In this document: positions 9,210-21,800 of the stretch, in pieces
Numbering within the stretch: position 1 is the first letter of the stretch
Layout of the letters: every line of letters starts with the position of its first letter
Source of the DNA: Muricea muricata
Taxonomy: Eukaryota > Cnidaria > Anthozoa > Malacalcyonacea > Plexauridae
DNA: 64,000 nt
NCBI GenBank assembly: GCA_963855995.1
Contig: OY979728.1
Span: forward strand, 806,001-870,000
Reading direction: 5' to 3'
Made by a program: the position numbers and the translations under genes
Notes under the pieces: generated by a model
The model's input: the letters and a program-made list of their open reading frames with translations, nothing else
Databases searched by the model: none
Told to the model about the DNA's origin: nothing

Positions 9210-10631
9210 ATGAATAGAAATGTAGTTGTTATTCTGTTGTGCCTCGTTCTCAGCTGGTATTATACCTCGCTATACATTCGTTTCGATAATGGTAAAACAA
9301 GTGCTCCACCGTCACCTTCAGATAATCTCGATGTGTTCAATGTATTCATGACTGTCGCAGATCTTTCTGGAGATAAACAAGCTGTTATTAATATAGCGAA
9401 GAATGGAAAATATGCATTACCGGGCGAAAACTACACGTTCGACTACAAGGTATACTCTACATCTTTTAAAGCACTACAACGAGTTAAAAACATAACTCAG
9501 ACACCGATGAAACCGGTCGAACCCACACAATGGGATGGTTATTTGAAAATACACCAGTACAGCGAGGAACTGTCAAAAGTAATGCGCGTATTTTTGGCGG
9601 TGCCCAACTATCCTGGCTTTCAGAAAATGAAATTAGCAACGCCACGTTTTAGCAAAGGCGGTGCGAGAAGCACAGGACCAACGTCATTTGATGCTGTGTA
9701 CAATTTTGACGAACTGAACCAAGTTTACTCTAAAAATGGCTACCCACCGCTTGTTTTGGACAAGGAATATGATGACGTGTGCAAACACTTGAAGCCAATC
9801 GGTTTCCTTGCATTCGTGCCACCTAACGGTGGACGCTATGGGAAGGATATAAGAGAGAAGATTTATGGGAAAAATGGAAAACGATGGATTAATTGTGATA
9901 GTTTCTTCAGTGGCAATGCAACCGATCGTAAATTCCTTTGCACCACTTTTGATTTCGACATATCAGTTTTGAGACAGTCGGTGCTCAAGGACGTAAAATG
10001 TATCGAAGTCCAAAAGTGGGGGGATCGCGGTGGCTTGTATGGCAAGAGTGGACCAAATGGTTTAAGTCCCGACGATATATTTCATTATTTTCTTGACCCT
10101 AGTGATGTAATACTAAACGAAGTAGACAGGTTCACCACACAATACCTTGAGAGACCGTACGTAGCTATTCATATTCGAGCAAATCACATCAACGTACTTC
10201 CAACGACTGTGAAGCGTTGTTTTGTGGTTGCAATGCGGTTAATAGATGCTTTAAAAAGGCAAAGAGGGGTAAAGTCGGTATACATATCAACTGACATGAA
10301 TAAATATGGTTGCCGTGGTGCTTATGTGCGTGGATACGAGGAATATTTGGCTAACATAAGTGGAGCTGTCCGGTACAACCCGAAAACGACAGGGCAACTA
10401 AAAGACATTTCGCCCACCATGATATCGGTCACAAACGTATTACTCCTTAGTAAAAGCGATCACCTCATTGCGATGGGTACTGGTAGCTTTCATGGTTACG
10501 TAATGGGTCAATTTCTCAAGAAACACTTTGAAAAAGATCCAAAAACGTGGTCCCTTACAAGAATGTGCGAGAATGCAAGAGCGAGAGGAATGACCAGGCC
10601 TAGTGAAGATTACTCCAAATGGGAAACCTAA
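9210..10631 (+). CDS. O-fucosyltransferase-like type II membrane protein, paralogue 2
   Basis: Intronless, 473 aa, nearly identical to the other three copies. Signal anchor at the N-terminus (MNRNVVVILLCLVLSWYYTS, the shortest basic head of the four), the same sequons, and the same O-FucT-like motifs: AIHIRANH, YISTDMNKYG and GTGSFHG. Particular changes are a serine-lysine pair (RFSKGG) where others have RFN(R)xG, LDPSDV rather than LNPSDV, and FLKKHF near the end. The upstream 500 bp resemble those of paralogue 1 (both carry AGACAAGACAATCTTTATTT), whereas paralogues 3 and 4 share a different upstream block. Function is inferred from the superfamily only. Confidence 0.65.
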   Translation: MNRNVVVILLCLVLSWYYTSLYIRFDNGKTSAPPSPSDNLDVFNVFMTVADLSGDKQAVINIAKNGKYALPGENYTFDYKVYSTSFKALQRVKNITQTPMKPVEPTQWDGYLKIHQYSEELSKVMRVFLAVPNYPGFQKMKLATPRFSKGGARSTGPTSFDAVYNFDELNQVYSKNGYPPLVLDKEYDDVCKHLKPIGFLAFVPPNGGRYGKDIREKIYGKNGKRWINCDSFFSGNATDRKFLCTTFDFDISVLRQSVLKDVKCIEVQKWGDRGGLYGKSGPNGLSPDDIFHYFLDPSDVILNEVDRFTTQYLERPYVAIHIRANHINVLPTTVKRCFVVAMRLIDALKRQRGVKSVYISTDMNKYGCRGAYVRGYEEYLANISGAVRYNPKTTGQLKDISPTMISVTNVLLLSKSDHLIAMGTGSFHGYVMGQFLKKHFEKDPKTWSLTRMCENARARGMTRPSEDYSKWET

Positions 10632-12201
10632 TAGTCTAATTTCACAGTATTTCGCATGGTAAAGTACACAAACTGGTTCGCCATACGTTAGTAATTGACC
10701 GTAACGAAAAAATGGATGTAAACATGGTTACATTTAATTGCTAGTTTTGCAATTATTTATATTTCTAGTTCGTTTGTTATATATCATAGCCGACCTAAAA
10801 ATGCGGGGGGAGGGGGCTTCTGTAAATACCTTAATTCCCCGTATTTTTGGGCCGCCTATGACTTAATCACTTATTTAGTTTTTGTAGTTTTGTTTATTCT
10901 TGTTTGCCATTACTTAAGTTTTGCATGGTTGCACTTAATTCCTAATTTTATTATATTATTTATTTTTAGCCACTAGTTTTGCTATTATTTATATTAAGGA
11001 AATGAAACGCATGAAACATTTCCGGGGCGTTTGCGAACGTTTTTTTTTGCGGGGGGCTTTTCTTTAAGTCTTGAAAGCGCGGGAAAAATTTCTTTCAAAA
11101 AATTCAACTGTTTTCAAAGATTTTGAGGTTAGTAACAGATTTTTTTGTTTAAATCAACTCCTGCGTTTTACTGATATACTTTTATTGCCTATAAATCATG
11201 TTAAAAACTTTTTTCTTCATCTTTTGGAGGGACTTGTGCTTCTGCCGTGGCTCATAGTGTTTACAACGAGCAAATAACTAAGGCTTTTGGTAAAGTTTGT
11301 ATGCAAGACTATTCGGGCTCTTTTTGTCGAATATATTTCCAATAATCAAAGGTAAATGATATTTTTTATAATCTCTACATATTTAGTCGTGCGTGCTTTT
11401 GTCTTCAATATCGTGTTGTTTATATTGGCCGCGAATGTTAACGCCATGTACTTGTGCATGTCCAGAATTTGCAGTTATATGATGCTAGTTATAGCACTTC
11501 GATTTAAAATGAAATATTATTGATAAAATGAAATTATAGATACACTTACAAATGATATAGGTATTTGGTACATATATATATATGCAGAACTGTAAACTGT
11601 TTTGAACTGTAAACTTTACAATAAAAATAACAATTTTATGGTAATTATTAATACTCGCTTCGCAGTCTGCGTTGACATTACATGTGTGCATTTTATACCT
11701 GTCTTTGGTATCCTTCAAAGAGTTGACCTCATCGTGCTTGCTGATGGCAAATGGACTATGTATTGAACAACACAACAGCAACATTGGAGCATACTTCTTA
11801 TATGCTTTAAGTAGAAATCTCATCCATGTTGATTGTGCTGCAACCCATGGGGCCACCCACATGTATTTTAACGCTTGAGACTGAGTAGTTAATTGTTGCA
11901 TGCGTGTTTAGTTGTCTTTGTCTGCATACTTGAACGCCGATCGATGTCCAATTATTCTGTGCAAGATTCAATATTTTCTTGCATTCCTTTGTGTAAATGA
12001 AATCTGAGATCAAGAAATGTAAATTCAACTTACGTGTAGAAAATAATCGATATATTTGTGTATAATTTTGATTTTTCTACAAAAAATCAATTTTATTTAA
12101 TGTATGCATATCTATGCAGGTATGCTGCAATAGAAACACAAACGGCGAGAAGCATTTGAAAACAATGATAACCACTCAATAGAAGTGGCCAAACGCGGAA
12201 A

Positions 12202-13629
12202 ATGAAGACGAGGAGAAGTCTAGTTGTTGTTCTGTTGTGCATCGTTCTCAGCTTGTATTATACCTCGCTATACATTCGTTCCGATAATGGTAAAACAAGT
12301 GCTCCACCGTCACCTTCAGACAATCTTGATGTGTTCAATGTATTCATGACTGTCGCAGACCTTTCTGGAGATAAACAAGCTGTTATTAATATAGCGAAGC
12401 ATGGAAAATATGCTTTACCGGGCGAAAACTACACGTTCGACTACAAGGTGTACTCTACATCTTTTAAAGCACTGCAACGAGTTAAAAACATAACTGGGAC
12501 ACCGATGAAACTGGTCGAACCCACACAATGGGATGGTTATTTGAAAATACACGAGTACAGCGAGGAACTGTCAAAAGTAATGCGCGTATTTTTGGCGGTG
12601 CCCAACTATCCTGGCTTTCAGAAAATGAGATTAACAACGCCACGTTTTAACAGAAGCGGTGCGAGAAGCACAGGACCAACGTCATTTGATGCTGTGTACA
12701 ATTTTGACGAACTGAACCAAGTTTACTCTAAAAATGGCTACCCACCGCTTGTTTTGGACAAGGAATATGATGACGTGTGCAAGCACTTGAAACCGATCGG
12801 TGTCCTTGCATTCGTGCCACCTAACGGTGGACGCTACGGGAAGGATATAAGAGAGAAGATTTATGGGAAAAATGGAAAACGATGGATCAATTGTGATAGT
12901 TCCTTCAGTGGCAATGCAACCGATCGTAAATTCCTTTGCACCACTTTTGATTTCGACATATCAGTTTTGAGACAGTCGGTGCTCAAGGACGTAAAATGTA
13001 TCGAAGTCCAAAAGTGGGGGGATCGCGGTGGCTTGTATGGCAAGAGTGGACCAAATGGTTTAAGTCCCGACGATATTTTTCATTATTTTCTTAACCCTAG
13101 TGATGTAATACTAAACGAAGTAGACAGGTTCACCACACAATACCTTGAGAGACCGTACGTAGCTATTCATATTCGAGCAAATCACATCAACGTACTTCCA
13201 ACGACTGTGAAGCGTTGTTTTGTGGTGGCAATGCGGTTAATAGATGCTTTAAAAAGGCAAAGAGGGGTAAAGTCGGTATACATATCAACTGACATGAATA
13301 AATATGGTTGCCGTGGTGCTTATGTGCGTGGATACGAGGAATATTTGGCTAACATAAGTGGAGCTGTCCGGTACAACCCGAAAACGACAGGGCAACTAAA
13401 AGACATTTCGCCCACCATGATATCGGTCACAAACGTATTACTCCTTAGTAAAAGCGATCACCTCATTGCGATGGGTACTGGTAGCTTTCATGGTTACGTA
13501 ATGGGTCAATTTCTCAAGGAACACTTTGAAAAAGATCCAAAAACGTGGTCCCTTACAAGAATGTGCGAGAATGCAAGAGCGAGAGGAATGACCAGGCCTA
13601 GTGAAGATTACTCCAAATGGGAAACCTAA
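12202..13629 (+). CDS. O-fucosyltransferase-like type II membrane protein, paralogue 3
   Basis: Intronless, 475 aa. The N-terminus is MKTRRSLVVVLLCIVLSLYY, a basic head then a signal anchor of about 20 residues. The lumenal domain has the same sequons as its siblings, then AIHIRANH, YISTDMNKYG and a terminal GTGSFHG stretch. It is closest to paralogue 4 at the start of the protein and in its flanks. Copy-specific residues include KHGKY instead of KNGKY, TGTPMKLVEP instead of TPMKPVEP, and RFNRSG. The start is fixed by the shared sequence right up to CGCGGAAAATGAAG in paralogues 3 and 4. Expected in the Golgi or ER lumen; acceptor unknown. Confidence 0.65.
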   Translation: MKTRRSLVVVLLCIVLSLYYTSLYIRSDNGKTSAPPSPSDNLDVFNVFMTVADLSGDKQAVINIAKHGKYALPGENYTFDYKVYSTSFKALQRVKNITGTPMKLVEPTQWDGYLKIHEYSEELSKVMRVFLAVPNYPGFQKMRLTTPRFNRSGARSTGPTSFDAVYNFDELNQVYSKNGYPPLVLDKEYDDVCKHLKPIGVLAFVPPNGGRYGKDIREKIYGKNGKRWINCDSSFSGNATDRKFLCTTFDFDISVLRQSVLKDVKCIEVQKWGDRGGLYGKSGPNGLSPDDIFHYFLNPSDVILNEVDRFTTQYLERPYVAIHIRANHINVLPTTVKRCFVVAMRLIDALKRQRGVKSVYISTDMNKYGCRGAYVRGYEEYLANISGAVRYNPKTTGQLKDISPTMISVTNVLLLSKSDHLIAMGTGSFHGYVMGQFLKEHFEKDPKTWSLTRMCENARARGMTRPSEDYSKWET

Positions 13630-15186
13630 TAGTCTAATTTCACAGTATTTCGCATGGTAAAGTACACAAACTGGTTCGCCATACGTTAGTAATTGACCGT
13701 AACGAAAAAATGGATGTAAACATGGTTACATTTAATTGCTAGTTTTGCAATTATTTATATTTCTAGTTCGTTTGTTATATATCATAGCCGACCTAAAAAT
13801 GCGGGGGGAGGGGGCTTCTGTAAATACCTTAATTCCCCGTATTTTTGGGCCGCCTATGACTTAATCACTTATTTAGTTTTTGTAGTTTTGTTTATTCTTG
13901 TTTGCCATTACTTACCAGTTTTGCATGGTTGCACTTAATTCCTAATTTTATTATATTATTTATTTTTAGCCACTAGTTTTGCTATTATTTATATTAAGGA
14001 AATGAAACGCATGAAACATTTCCGGGGCGTTTGCGAACGTTTTTTTTTGAGGGGGCTTTTCTTTAAGTCTTGAAAGCGCGGGAAAAATTTCTTTCAAAAA
14101 CTTCAACTGTTTTCAAAGATTTTGAGGTTAGTAACAGACACCCTTGTCTAAACCAACTCCTGTGTTTTACTGATATACTTTTATTGCCTAAAAACCACGT
14201 TAAAAAACTTTTTTCTTCATGTTTTGAAGGGCCTTGTGTTTCTGCCATGGCTCATAGTGTTTACAACGAGCAAATAACTAAGGCTTTTGGTAAAGTTTGT
14301 ATGCCAGACTATTGGGGCTCTTTTTGTCGAATATATTTCCAATAATCAAAGATAAATGATATTTTTTATAATCTCTACGTATTTAGTCGTGCGCGCTTTT
14401 GTCTTCAATATCGTGTTGTTTATTTTGGCCGCGAATATTAACGCCATGTACTTGTGCATGTCCAGAATTTGCAGTTATATGATGCTAGTTATAGCACTTC
14501 GATTTAAAATGAAATATTATTGATAAAATGAAATTATAGATACACTTACAAATGATATAGGTATTTGGTACATATATACATGCAGAACTGTAAACTGTTT
14601 TGAACTGTAAACTTTACAATAAAAATAACAATTTTATGGTAATTATTAATACTCGCTTCACAGTCTGCGTTGACATTACATGTGTGCATTTTATACCGGT
14701 CTTTGGTATCCTTCAAAGAGTTGACCTCATCGTGCTTGCTGATGGCAAATGGACTATGTATTGAACAAAACAACAGCGACATTGGAGCATGCTTCTTATA
14801 TGCTTTAAGTAGAAATCTCATCCATGTTGATTGTGCTGCAACCCATGGGGCCACCCACATGTATTGCAACGCTTGAGACTGGGTAGTTAATTTTTGCATG
14901 TGTAATTAGTTGTCTTCCTCTGCATACTTGAATGCCGATGTCCAATTATTCTGTGAAAGATCCAATATTTTCTTGGATTCCTTTGTGTAAATGAAATCTG
15001 AGATCAAGAAATGTAAATTCAACTTAAATAATCGATATATTTGTGTATAATTTTGATTTTTCTACGAATATTCAATTTTATTTAATGTATGCATGTCTAT
15101 GCAGGTATGCTGCAATAGAAACACAAACGGCGAGAAGCATTTGAAAACAATGATAACCACTCTGTAGACGTGGCCAAACGCGGAAA

Positions 15187-16617
15187 ATGAAGACGAGGAG
15201 AAGTCTAGTTGTTGTTCTGTTGTGCCTCGTTCTCAGCTTGTATATATCGTCGCTATATATTCGTTCCGATAATGGTAAAACAAATGCTCCACCGTCACCT
15301 TCAGATAATCTCGATGTGTTCAATGTATTCACGAATGTCGCAGACCTTTCTGGAGACAAACAAGCTGTTATTAATATAGCGAAGAATGGAAAATATGCTT
15401 TACCGGGTGAAAACTACACCTTCGACTACAAGGTATACTCTACATCTTTTAAAGCACTACAACGAGTTAAAAACATAACTCAGACACCGATGAAACCGGT
15501 CGAACCCACACAATGGGATGGTTATTTGAAAATACACCAGTACAGCGAGGAACTGTCAAAAGTAATGCGCGTATTTTTGGCGGTGCCCAACTATCCTGGC
15601 TTTCAGAAAATGCGATTAACAACGCCACGTTTTAACAGAGGCGGTGCGAGAAGCACAGGACCAACGTCATTTGATGCTGTGTACAATTTTGACGAACTGA
15701 ACCAAGTTTACTCTAAAAATGGCTACCCACCGCTTGTTTTGGACAAGGAATATGATGACGTGTGCAAGCACTTGAAACCGATCGGTGTCCTTGCATTCGT
15801 GCCACCTAACGGTGGACGCTACGGGAAGGATATAAGAGAGAAGATTTATGGGAAAAATGGAAAACGATGGATTAATTGTGATAGTTCCTTCAGTGGCAAT
15901 GCAACCGATCGTAAATTCCTTTGCACCACTTTTGATTTCGACATATCAGTTTTGAGACAGTCGGTGCTCAAAGACGTAAAATGTATCGAAGTCCAATTGT
16001 GGGGAGATCGCGGTGGCTTGTATGGCAAGAGTGGACCAAATGGTTTAAGTCCCGACGATATTTTTCATTATTTTCTTAACCCTAGTGATGTAATATTAAA
16101 CGAAGTAAACAGGTTCACTACTCAGTACCTTGAGAGACCGTACGTAGCTATTCATATTCGAGCAAATCACATCAACGTACTTCCAACGACTGTGAAGCGA
16201 TGTTTTGTGGTGGCAATGCGGTTAATAGATGCTTTAAAAAGGCAAAAAGGGGTAAAGTCGGTATACATATCAACTGACATGAATAAATATGGTTGCCGTG
16301 GTGCTTATGTGCGTGGATACGAGGAATATTTGGCTAACATAAGTGGAGCTGTCCGGTACAACCCGAAAACGACAGGGCAGCTAAAAGACATTTCGCCCAC
16401 CATGATATCGGTCACAAACGTATTACTCCTTAGTAAAAGCGATCACCTCATTGCGATGGGTACTGGTAGCTTTCATGGTTACGTAATGGGTCAATTTGTC
16501 AAGGAACACTTTGAAAAAGATCCAAAAACGTGGTCCCTTACAAGAATGTGCGAGAATGCAAGAGCGAGAGGAATGACCAGGCCTAGTGAAGATTACTCCA
16601 AATGGGAAACCTATTAG
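15187..16617 (+). CDS. O-fucosyltransferase-like type II membrane protein, paralogue 4
   Basis: Intronless, 476 aa, last of the array. The N-terminus is MKTRRSLVVVLLCLVLSLYI with a membrane anchor. Differences from the others: VFTNVADL for VFMTVADL, EVQLWGDRGG for EVQKWGDRGG, NEVNRF for NEVDRF, QFVKEHF for QFLKEHF, and one extra C-terminal tyrosine because the shared AACCTAATAG is AACCTATTAG here. Motifs AIHIRANH and GTGSFHG are intact, so the copy should be functional if the others are. Downstream spacer homology is interrupted at about 16.7 kb. Confidence 0.65.
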   Translation: MKTRRSLVVVLLCLVLSLYISSLYIRSDNGKTNAPPSPSDNLDVFNVFTNVADLSGDKQAVINIAKNGKYALPGENYTFDYKVYSTSFKALQRVKNITQTPMKPVEPTQWDGYLKIHQYSEELSKVMRVFLAVPNYPGFQKMRLTTPRFNRGGARSTGPTSFDAVYNFDELNQVYSKNGYPPLVLDKEYDDVCKHLKPIGVLAFVPPNGGRYGKDIREKIYGKNGKRWINCDSSFSGNATDRKFLCTTFDFDISVLRQSVLKDVKCIEVQLWGDRGGLYGKSGPNGLSPDDIFHYFLNPSDVILNEVNRFTTQYLERPYVAIHIRANHINVLPTTVKRCFVVAMRLIDALKRQKGVKSVYISTDMNKYGCRGAYVRGYEEYLANISGAVRYNPKTTGQLKDISPTMISVTNVLLLSKSDHLIAMGTGSFHGYVMGQFVKEHFEKDPKTWSLTRMCENARARGMTRPSEDYSKWETY

Positions 16618-18863
16618 TCTAATTTTACAGTATTTCGCATGGTAAAGTACACAAACTACTGGTTACCGATACGTTAGTAATCAACCATAACGAAAAAATT
16701 GCAACATGTACAATTTACTGGGATGCATTTAGGGTATCAAGCTAAAGCTATTGAAAACAAAATTGCCAAGAAAAACACCTAATAAGGACCAAAATCTTTA
16801 ACAAAACAAAGAAAATAACCTTCCTCTTGTATTTGTCATTCCAAAAACGTCAATTTGCTTTTTAAACGAATTTCGAACGCAATATATTCTGGAATTTCTG
16901 GTAAAATGTAGTATCTCGGCAAGCTTTTTCATTGCGGCCAATTAATGATTAATGGAGGGAAGGGTCTGGTGAGGGTCAAGATAATGTAATTTACTGACAA
17001 CCAGTTGATATGAAAACACGGAAACGTACTGGCACTAGTTGTCAAATAGAAATCTATTTTTCGATCCAAATTATCAAATTTCCCATGAAATATAATTTAC
17101 TTTGTTTGAAAATTTCTGGCAGACTTATAATTAACAATTAGTCGCCGAAGGTGTAGTGATTATTGGTAAATATTTACCGAGACGAAGTCGAAGTGAATAT
17201 AACAAATATTTACCATAATCACTGAGCCTGAGACGAATAATTGTTTTGGTATAATTTCTTTAGTAAAATTCACGTGTATAAAATGCACTGTCGTCTTTTA
17301 TGAATACAGTGTACTTAAGGTATGTGCAGACGATCTATTACCTTAAGATACTTTAACATCAAAGGTTGTTTGTATTCTTTGAGTTTGTATCAATGCAATT
17401 TTTCTCCATTTGCTAATTTTGGCAAAAGTATAATACATCAAAACTACTCTCATTGGCGGCCATTTTGAAAAAATGCCAACTAGTAAAAACTGTAAAAACT
17501 AGTATATAATGTCTCATATTTACTGGTCAGCGGCAACCAATCAAAATGCTTGAGAGTCATTATTTACTAAAGAAATTATACTAATTTTCTTTATTAAAGA
17601 CAGTTACTAAGTTCCAACAAGTTTCACAAAGGAAAACAAGAGATATAAGTGGTTTAACAACAGCAAAATGATATGGTTTCTATTTGGTAGCTAGTTCCAG
17701 GCCTTTTACTCACGGTCAGATCAGCTAGAAGATAGTTGTAGTGGATGTAAACATGATTACATTTAGTTGTTATTTTTGCCATTATTTATATTTCTAGTTG
17801 GTATGGTATATTGACTACATTTAGTATTCGTACGTTCACTTATTAATCACATATTTAGTTTTTGTAGTTTTGTCCATACTAGTTTGCCATTGCTCACCAG
17901 TTTTGCGTGGTTGCACCGAATTGCTAATTTTGTTATTATTTATTTTTAGCCACTAGCTTTGCTATTATTTTTTAGAATTTTTACACAAGTGAACATGAGA
18001 AATCCGACGATGTGATTGGTCCAATATGACGTGACATTCCTTTATATTCACCTACAGGTGAATATAACAGTAAAAACACGTTTACAAAATGGTGACTAGC
18101 CGCCGTTTTGTACAAACTACGGACAAAGAAATAAACAAAATTAAAATAACTTGTGTAAAAATACTAAAACAATTACTCGCCTTCGGCGAATAATTGTTAA
18201 ATATTAAGAAAATAAAAATGTCATGAAACATTTTCGGGGCGTTGAGGAATTTTTTTTTTTGGGGGGGGGGCTTTTCTTTTAAATCTCAAAAGCGCGGGAA
18301 AAATTTCTTTCAGAAAATTCAGCTGTTTTTAAAGATTTTGACGAGATTTTGAGGTTAGTAATAGATTTTTTTGTTTAAGCCCATTCCTGTGTTTTACTGA
18401 TGCACTTTTTATTGCCTAAAACTGCCACGTTAAAAAACTTTTTGTTTAATTAGTTTATCTCTAGGATTGAATACGTTGTTTTGGCCGCCATGTTAATGTT
18501 CTTGCTAAAATTGGTTTTTTGTTTTAAAATGTCATAAGGTATCTAAGAAAAAACATACTTCGAAGAATGTCTGTTACTCTGTCTTGTCTTGTTTAAAAGC
18601 TTGAACCTTGATTAAATTGTCTGCAAGTAATGTTTTTATAAGATGTTCATTGGAGATATTTTGCCCTGATGGGAAAATATCGATTTGAAATTCCAGTAAC
18701 CTTACCGTGCTTCTTACCTAGCACACGTTTTATATTTTTGTGATTTTGTCATATACTATATGTGTAAGTGCAGTTTTATTTGTGTGTATTTGATTTTTAA
18801 AGTGGTATTTTTTTTATCATTGCGCAATATTTAAATCACTAGTTGCGTTTATAAATATACATA
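16618..18863. other. Gene-free spacer with decayed array unit and foldback inserts
   Basis: The first ~90 bp match the spacers after paralogues 2 and 3. The match resumes around 17735 (GGATGTAAACATGATTACAT) and runs, degraded, to about 18440. Between and inside lie inserts with hairpin ends: about 17105-17600 (TTTAGTAAA...TTTACTAAAGAAATTATAC) and about 17985-18200 (TTTTTACACAAGT...ACTTGTGTAAAAA), the latter followed by CTCGCCTTCGGCGAATAATTG. A poly-T/poly-G run is at about 18250-18270. No gene is seen. The last 400 bp would hold the glucosylceramidase promoter. Confidence 0.6.
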
Positions 18864-21800
18864 ATGGAGTCACCGAAGCATTTTATTTTGTCATTTCTTG
18901 TTATTTTGCATTCCGTGAGGACAGTTTCAAGTGTGCACGTTTTCAACTACACTCTTTGCAAACGAAAAGACTTTAGTTCAGATTCTTTCGTATGCGTTTG
19001 CTCGGAAACCTATTGTGATGGATTTAATAACAAGGCATCAAAACCTTTGTCAAGTAACGAGTTTGCAGTATACACATCCTCAAAGGATGGCGCTAGATTT
19101 GAGCTGAAAATCGGCCAAATCTCGCCGCATTTTAATAAGAGAGAAGACGCTGTTTTTTTGCACGTCGACGAAACTGTACAATACCAAGAGATCGTTGGGT
19201 TTGGTGGAGCTTTTACAGGTAAACTGTTTAATTTAATTAAATTACCTCGTACGTAAATTACTATCCAGTATAATTTTAAAGTTTATCAGCAAAGGTATCA
19301 ACCAGTTCTATAAAACTGTTCTTTCTAGAGTAGAGGCCCAGAAAAGATCATCTCTTGTTGATCCATTCTTATATGAAAAACCTAAGCAACTTAATTACTT
19401 TTTGTATAGCTATTCTTATAAGAGGGCATCTTACCTATTTAATTCTGCACATTGGGACAATTAACTAAAGTAACGTTTATGTACGGGTACTTCAGGAGTC
19501 TTCTCTAACTCTGGACCAGAATTGTCAAAACGAATGAGCATACTAAAATGTGGTGGCCTTTTCAAGTCTTCTGTGTTTTATAAATTATGAATATATAAAC
19601 ATTAATTCATGTAGATGCTGCAACGATAAACATCAAAAACTTGAGCAATATTCTGCAAGAAAGTCTTATTAATTCTTACTACTCTCCAAATGGCATCGAA
19701 TACACTCTTGGTCGAATACCAATGGCAAGTTGTGATTTCTCAACCAGAATCTACACCTATGATGATGTCCCAGGAGATTTCAACCTGACCAATTTTAAGC
19801 TGGCCCCAGAAGATGTGTCATTCAAAATTCCTGTAATTAAGGCTGCTGTAAGCCAAAGCAAACGACAAGTCAAATTTTTTGCCAGTCCATGGTCGGCTCC
19901 GGCATGGCTGAAAAACAGCAACAGTACTGTAGGGGGTGAATTGATGGGTTCAGCTGGTGATAAATATCATAAAACATGGGCAAAATACTTTGTACTGTTT
20001 CTTGAAGCTTATGAAAAGAATGGAGTCAAAGTGCAGGGAGTTACTGTACAGAATGAACCAATCACAGGGTATATACCAGGGTAAGAGACTGTTGCATGCT
20101 TTCAGGGGTATAACCAAACCCCTATTTTTGGGAGGGGGCAAAAAGGTGCTAGGGTAGACAACACCTTAGGAAAATAGAAAATTCTAAGGCTTCTGGAATG
20201 CAATTTCTCCTTCTAGAGGAATATAACGAGAAACAATTTACAATAAGAACTGAATCCATATTTTCGTCAAAGTTTTTTCCGGTAATGCCCTGGGTATGAG
20301 GTTGAGTTTTCTTGTAGTGTGGTCTCCTTTTACTTTGACTCCCCCCCCCCCCCCCTCCAACTTTGTTCAGGATTTGAATGTTTAAAAAACAAATTGTCAA
20401 ACGATTGGGAGGCAGCTCCCCCTTCCCGTAACTACATCCCTGGATGTTATATCAAAATTTATCATTTAATGGGGAATACAGTGATAACCAGAAGTAGATC
20501 CAGCATGATCTGGGGAGGGAGGGGGGTGCTCTGCAAGCTCTATACAATACTCCAGTTCTGTTAGTCTAATAGTCTTAGTCATGTGTGTAGCATGACCTTT
20601 GAAATACAGGAAGAATATTTGCACAATAGATGGATCATAATACATCGTTGATTACTTTCAGCTACACATTTCAAAGTATGGGTTTCACTGGTTCAACCGA
20701 GAGAGACTTTGTGAAGGGTGACCTGGGACCAGCCTTAGAAAAGGCTGGATATGGTGATATAAAGTTGATGATATTTGATGATAACAGAATAACCCTACCT
20801 GGTTTTACAGAGACAGTTTTAAGTGATAAAGATGCAATGAAGTATGTTTCTGGTGTAGCTGTTCATTGGTATGAAGATAGCTTTCTGCCAGCATCTTTTC
20901 TTACTCATCTACATAACAAGTAAGTCCACTAAAGCTTCTGTAACATCGGAGGTTTGAATCTGCTCGCCTTAAGCCTCCTATAGTTTCCCTCGGGAAAACT
21001 TTTTTCCCAAGGGAGAAAAAGAGAGAATAAAAGAGAGAATAGTCTGAGGACAGAGTTCTTATCAAAAGTTATATATTAGTTTTCGTCAAGTAATCTAGTT
21101 TTCCACCCAGAGGGAGAAAAGAAAGAATGGTCTGGGGACAGAGTTCTCACCAAAAGTTAATGGAGTTGTTTCCAAGTATTCTAGTTTTCCTAAGGTGGGG
21201 GGGGGGGAGTGAGCTGGAGACAGAATTTGCTCTTACCATCAGTTGTTATTTTTCTTCAAGAAAACTTTTTTCATAACTTTTTCCTCCCCCTGAGGGAGGA
21301 AAAGAAAGAATACACCAAAACGTTGTTGGTTTAGTCCAAGTATTCTAATTTCCCTCCCAGAAAGGAAAGAAAAATTGAACAACGGGCAGAACTTTTACTA
21401 AAAGTATTCCACAATCTAGTTTTTTTTCAGAGAGGAAACTAGTCACTCTTGTAAAACCTACTTTACTAGTACAACCAGGGGGTGGGGCCGAAATTGATCA
21501 CACACTGTTTGCCCACTTCATTTCACGGGCTTCACATCACCAAAAAACCAAAGCATCTCCTCATATTGACTCTAATTGATAGCTACCCAGATACTTTTGT
21601 ACTCGCTACGGAGGCGTGTACTGGCTTTAGTCCACTGGAGACACGCGGTCCCGTACTTGGGAGTTGGGAACGAGGAGAAAGATACAGTCATAGTGTTATC
21701 GAAGTAAGTGCAATGACAATTGAAACAAATTACGATTCGGTTCAATATGATTGATATTGATTTCCTGTATTGATAATTCTAGAAAAAATCTCAAAGCTTC

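Larger units (their letters stand above)
10632..16617 (+). repeat. Recent tandem duplication, units of about 3 kb
   Basis: The spacer after paralogue 2 (10632-12201) and the one after paralogue 3 (13630-15186) match almost base for base, including short landmarks such as GCGGGGGGAGGGGGCTTCTG and TTGATTGTGCTGCAACCCAT. Stop-to-stop distances are 2,998 and 2,986 bp. Each unit is one spacer plus one gene. A decayed spacer continues after paralogue 4, broken by inserts. No gene is convincing within the spacers. Confidence 0.9.

Noticed and set aside
11485-11901. 138-codon minus-strand frame (also 14546-14899)
   Set aside because: It is repeated because the whole 3-kb unit is duplicated. The two versions differ in length and their ends are not conserved, and no family is recognised.
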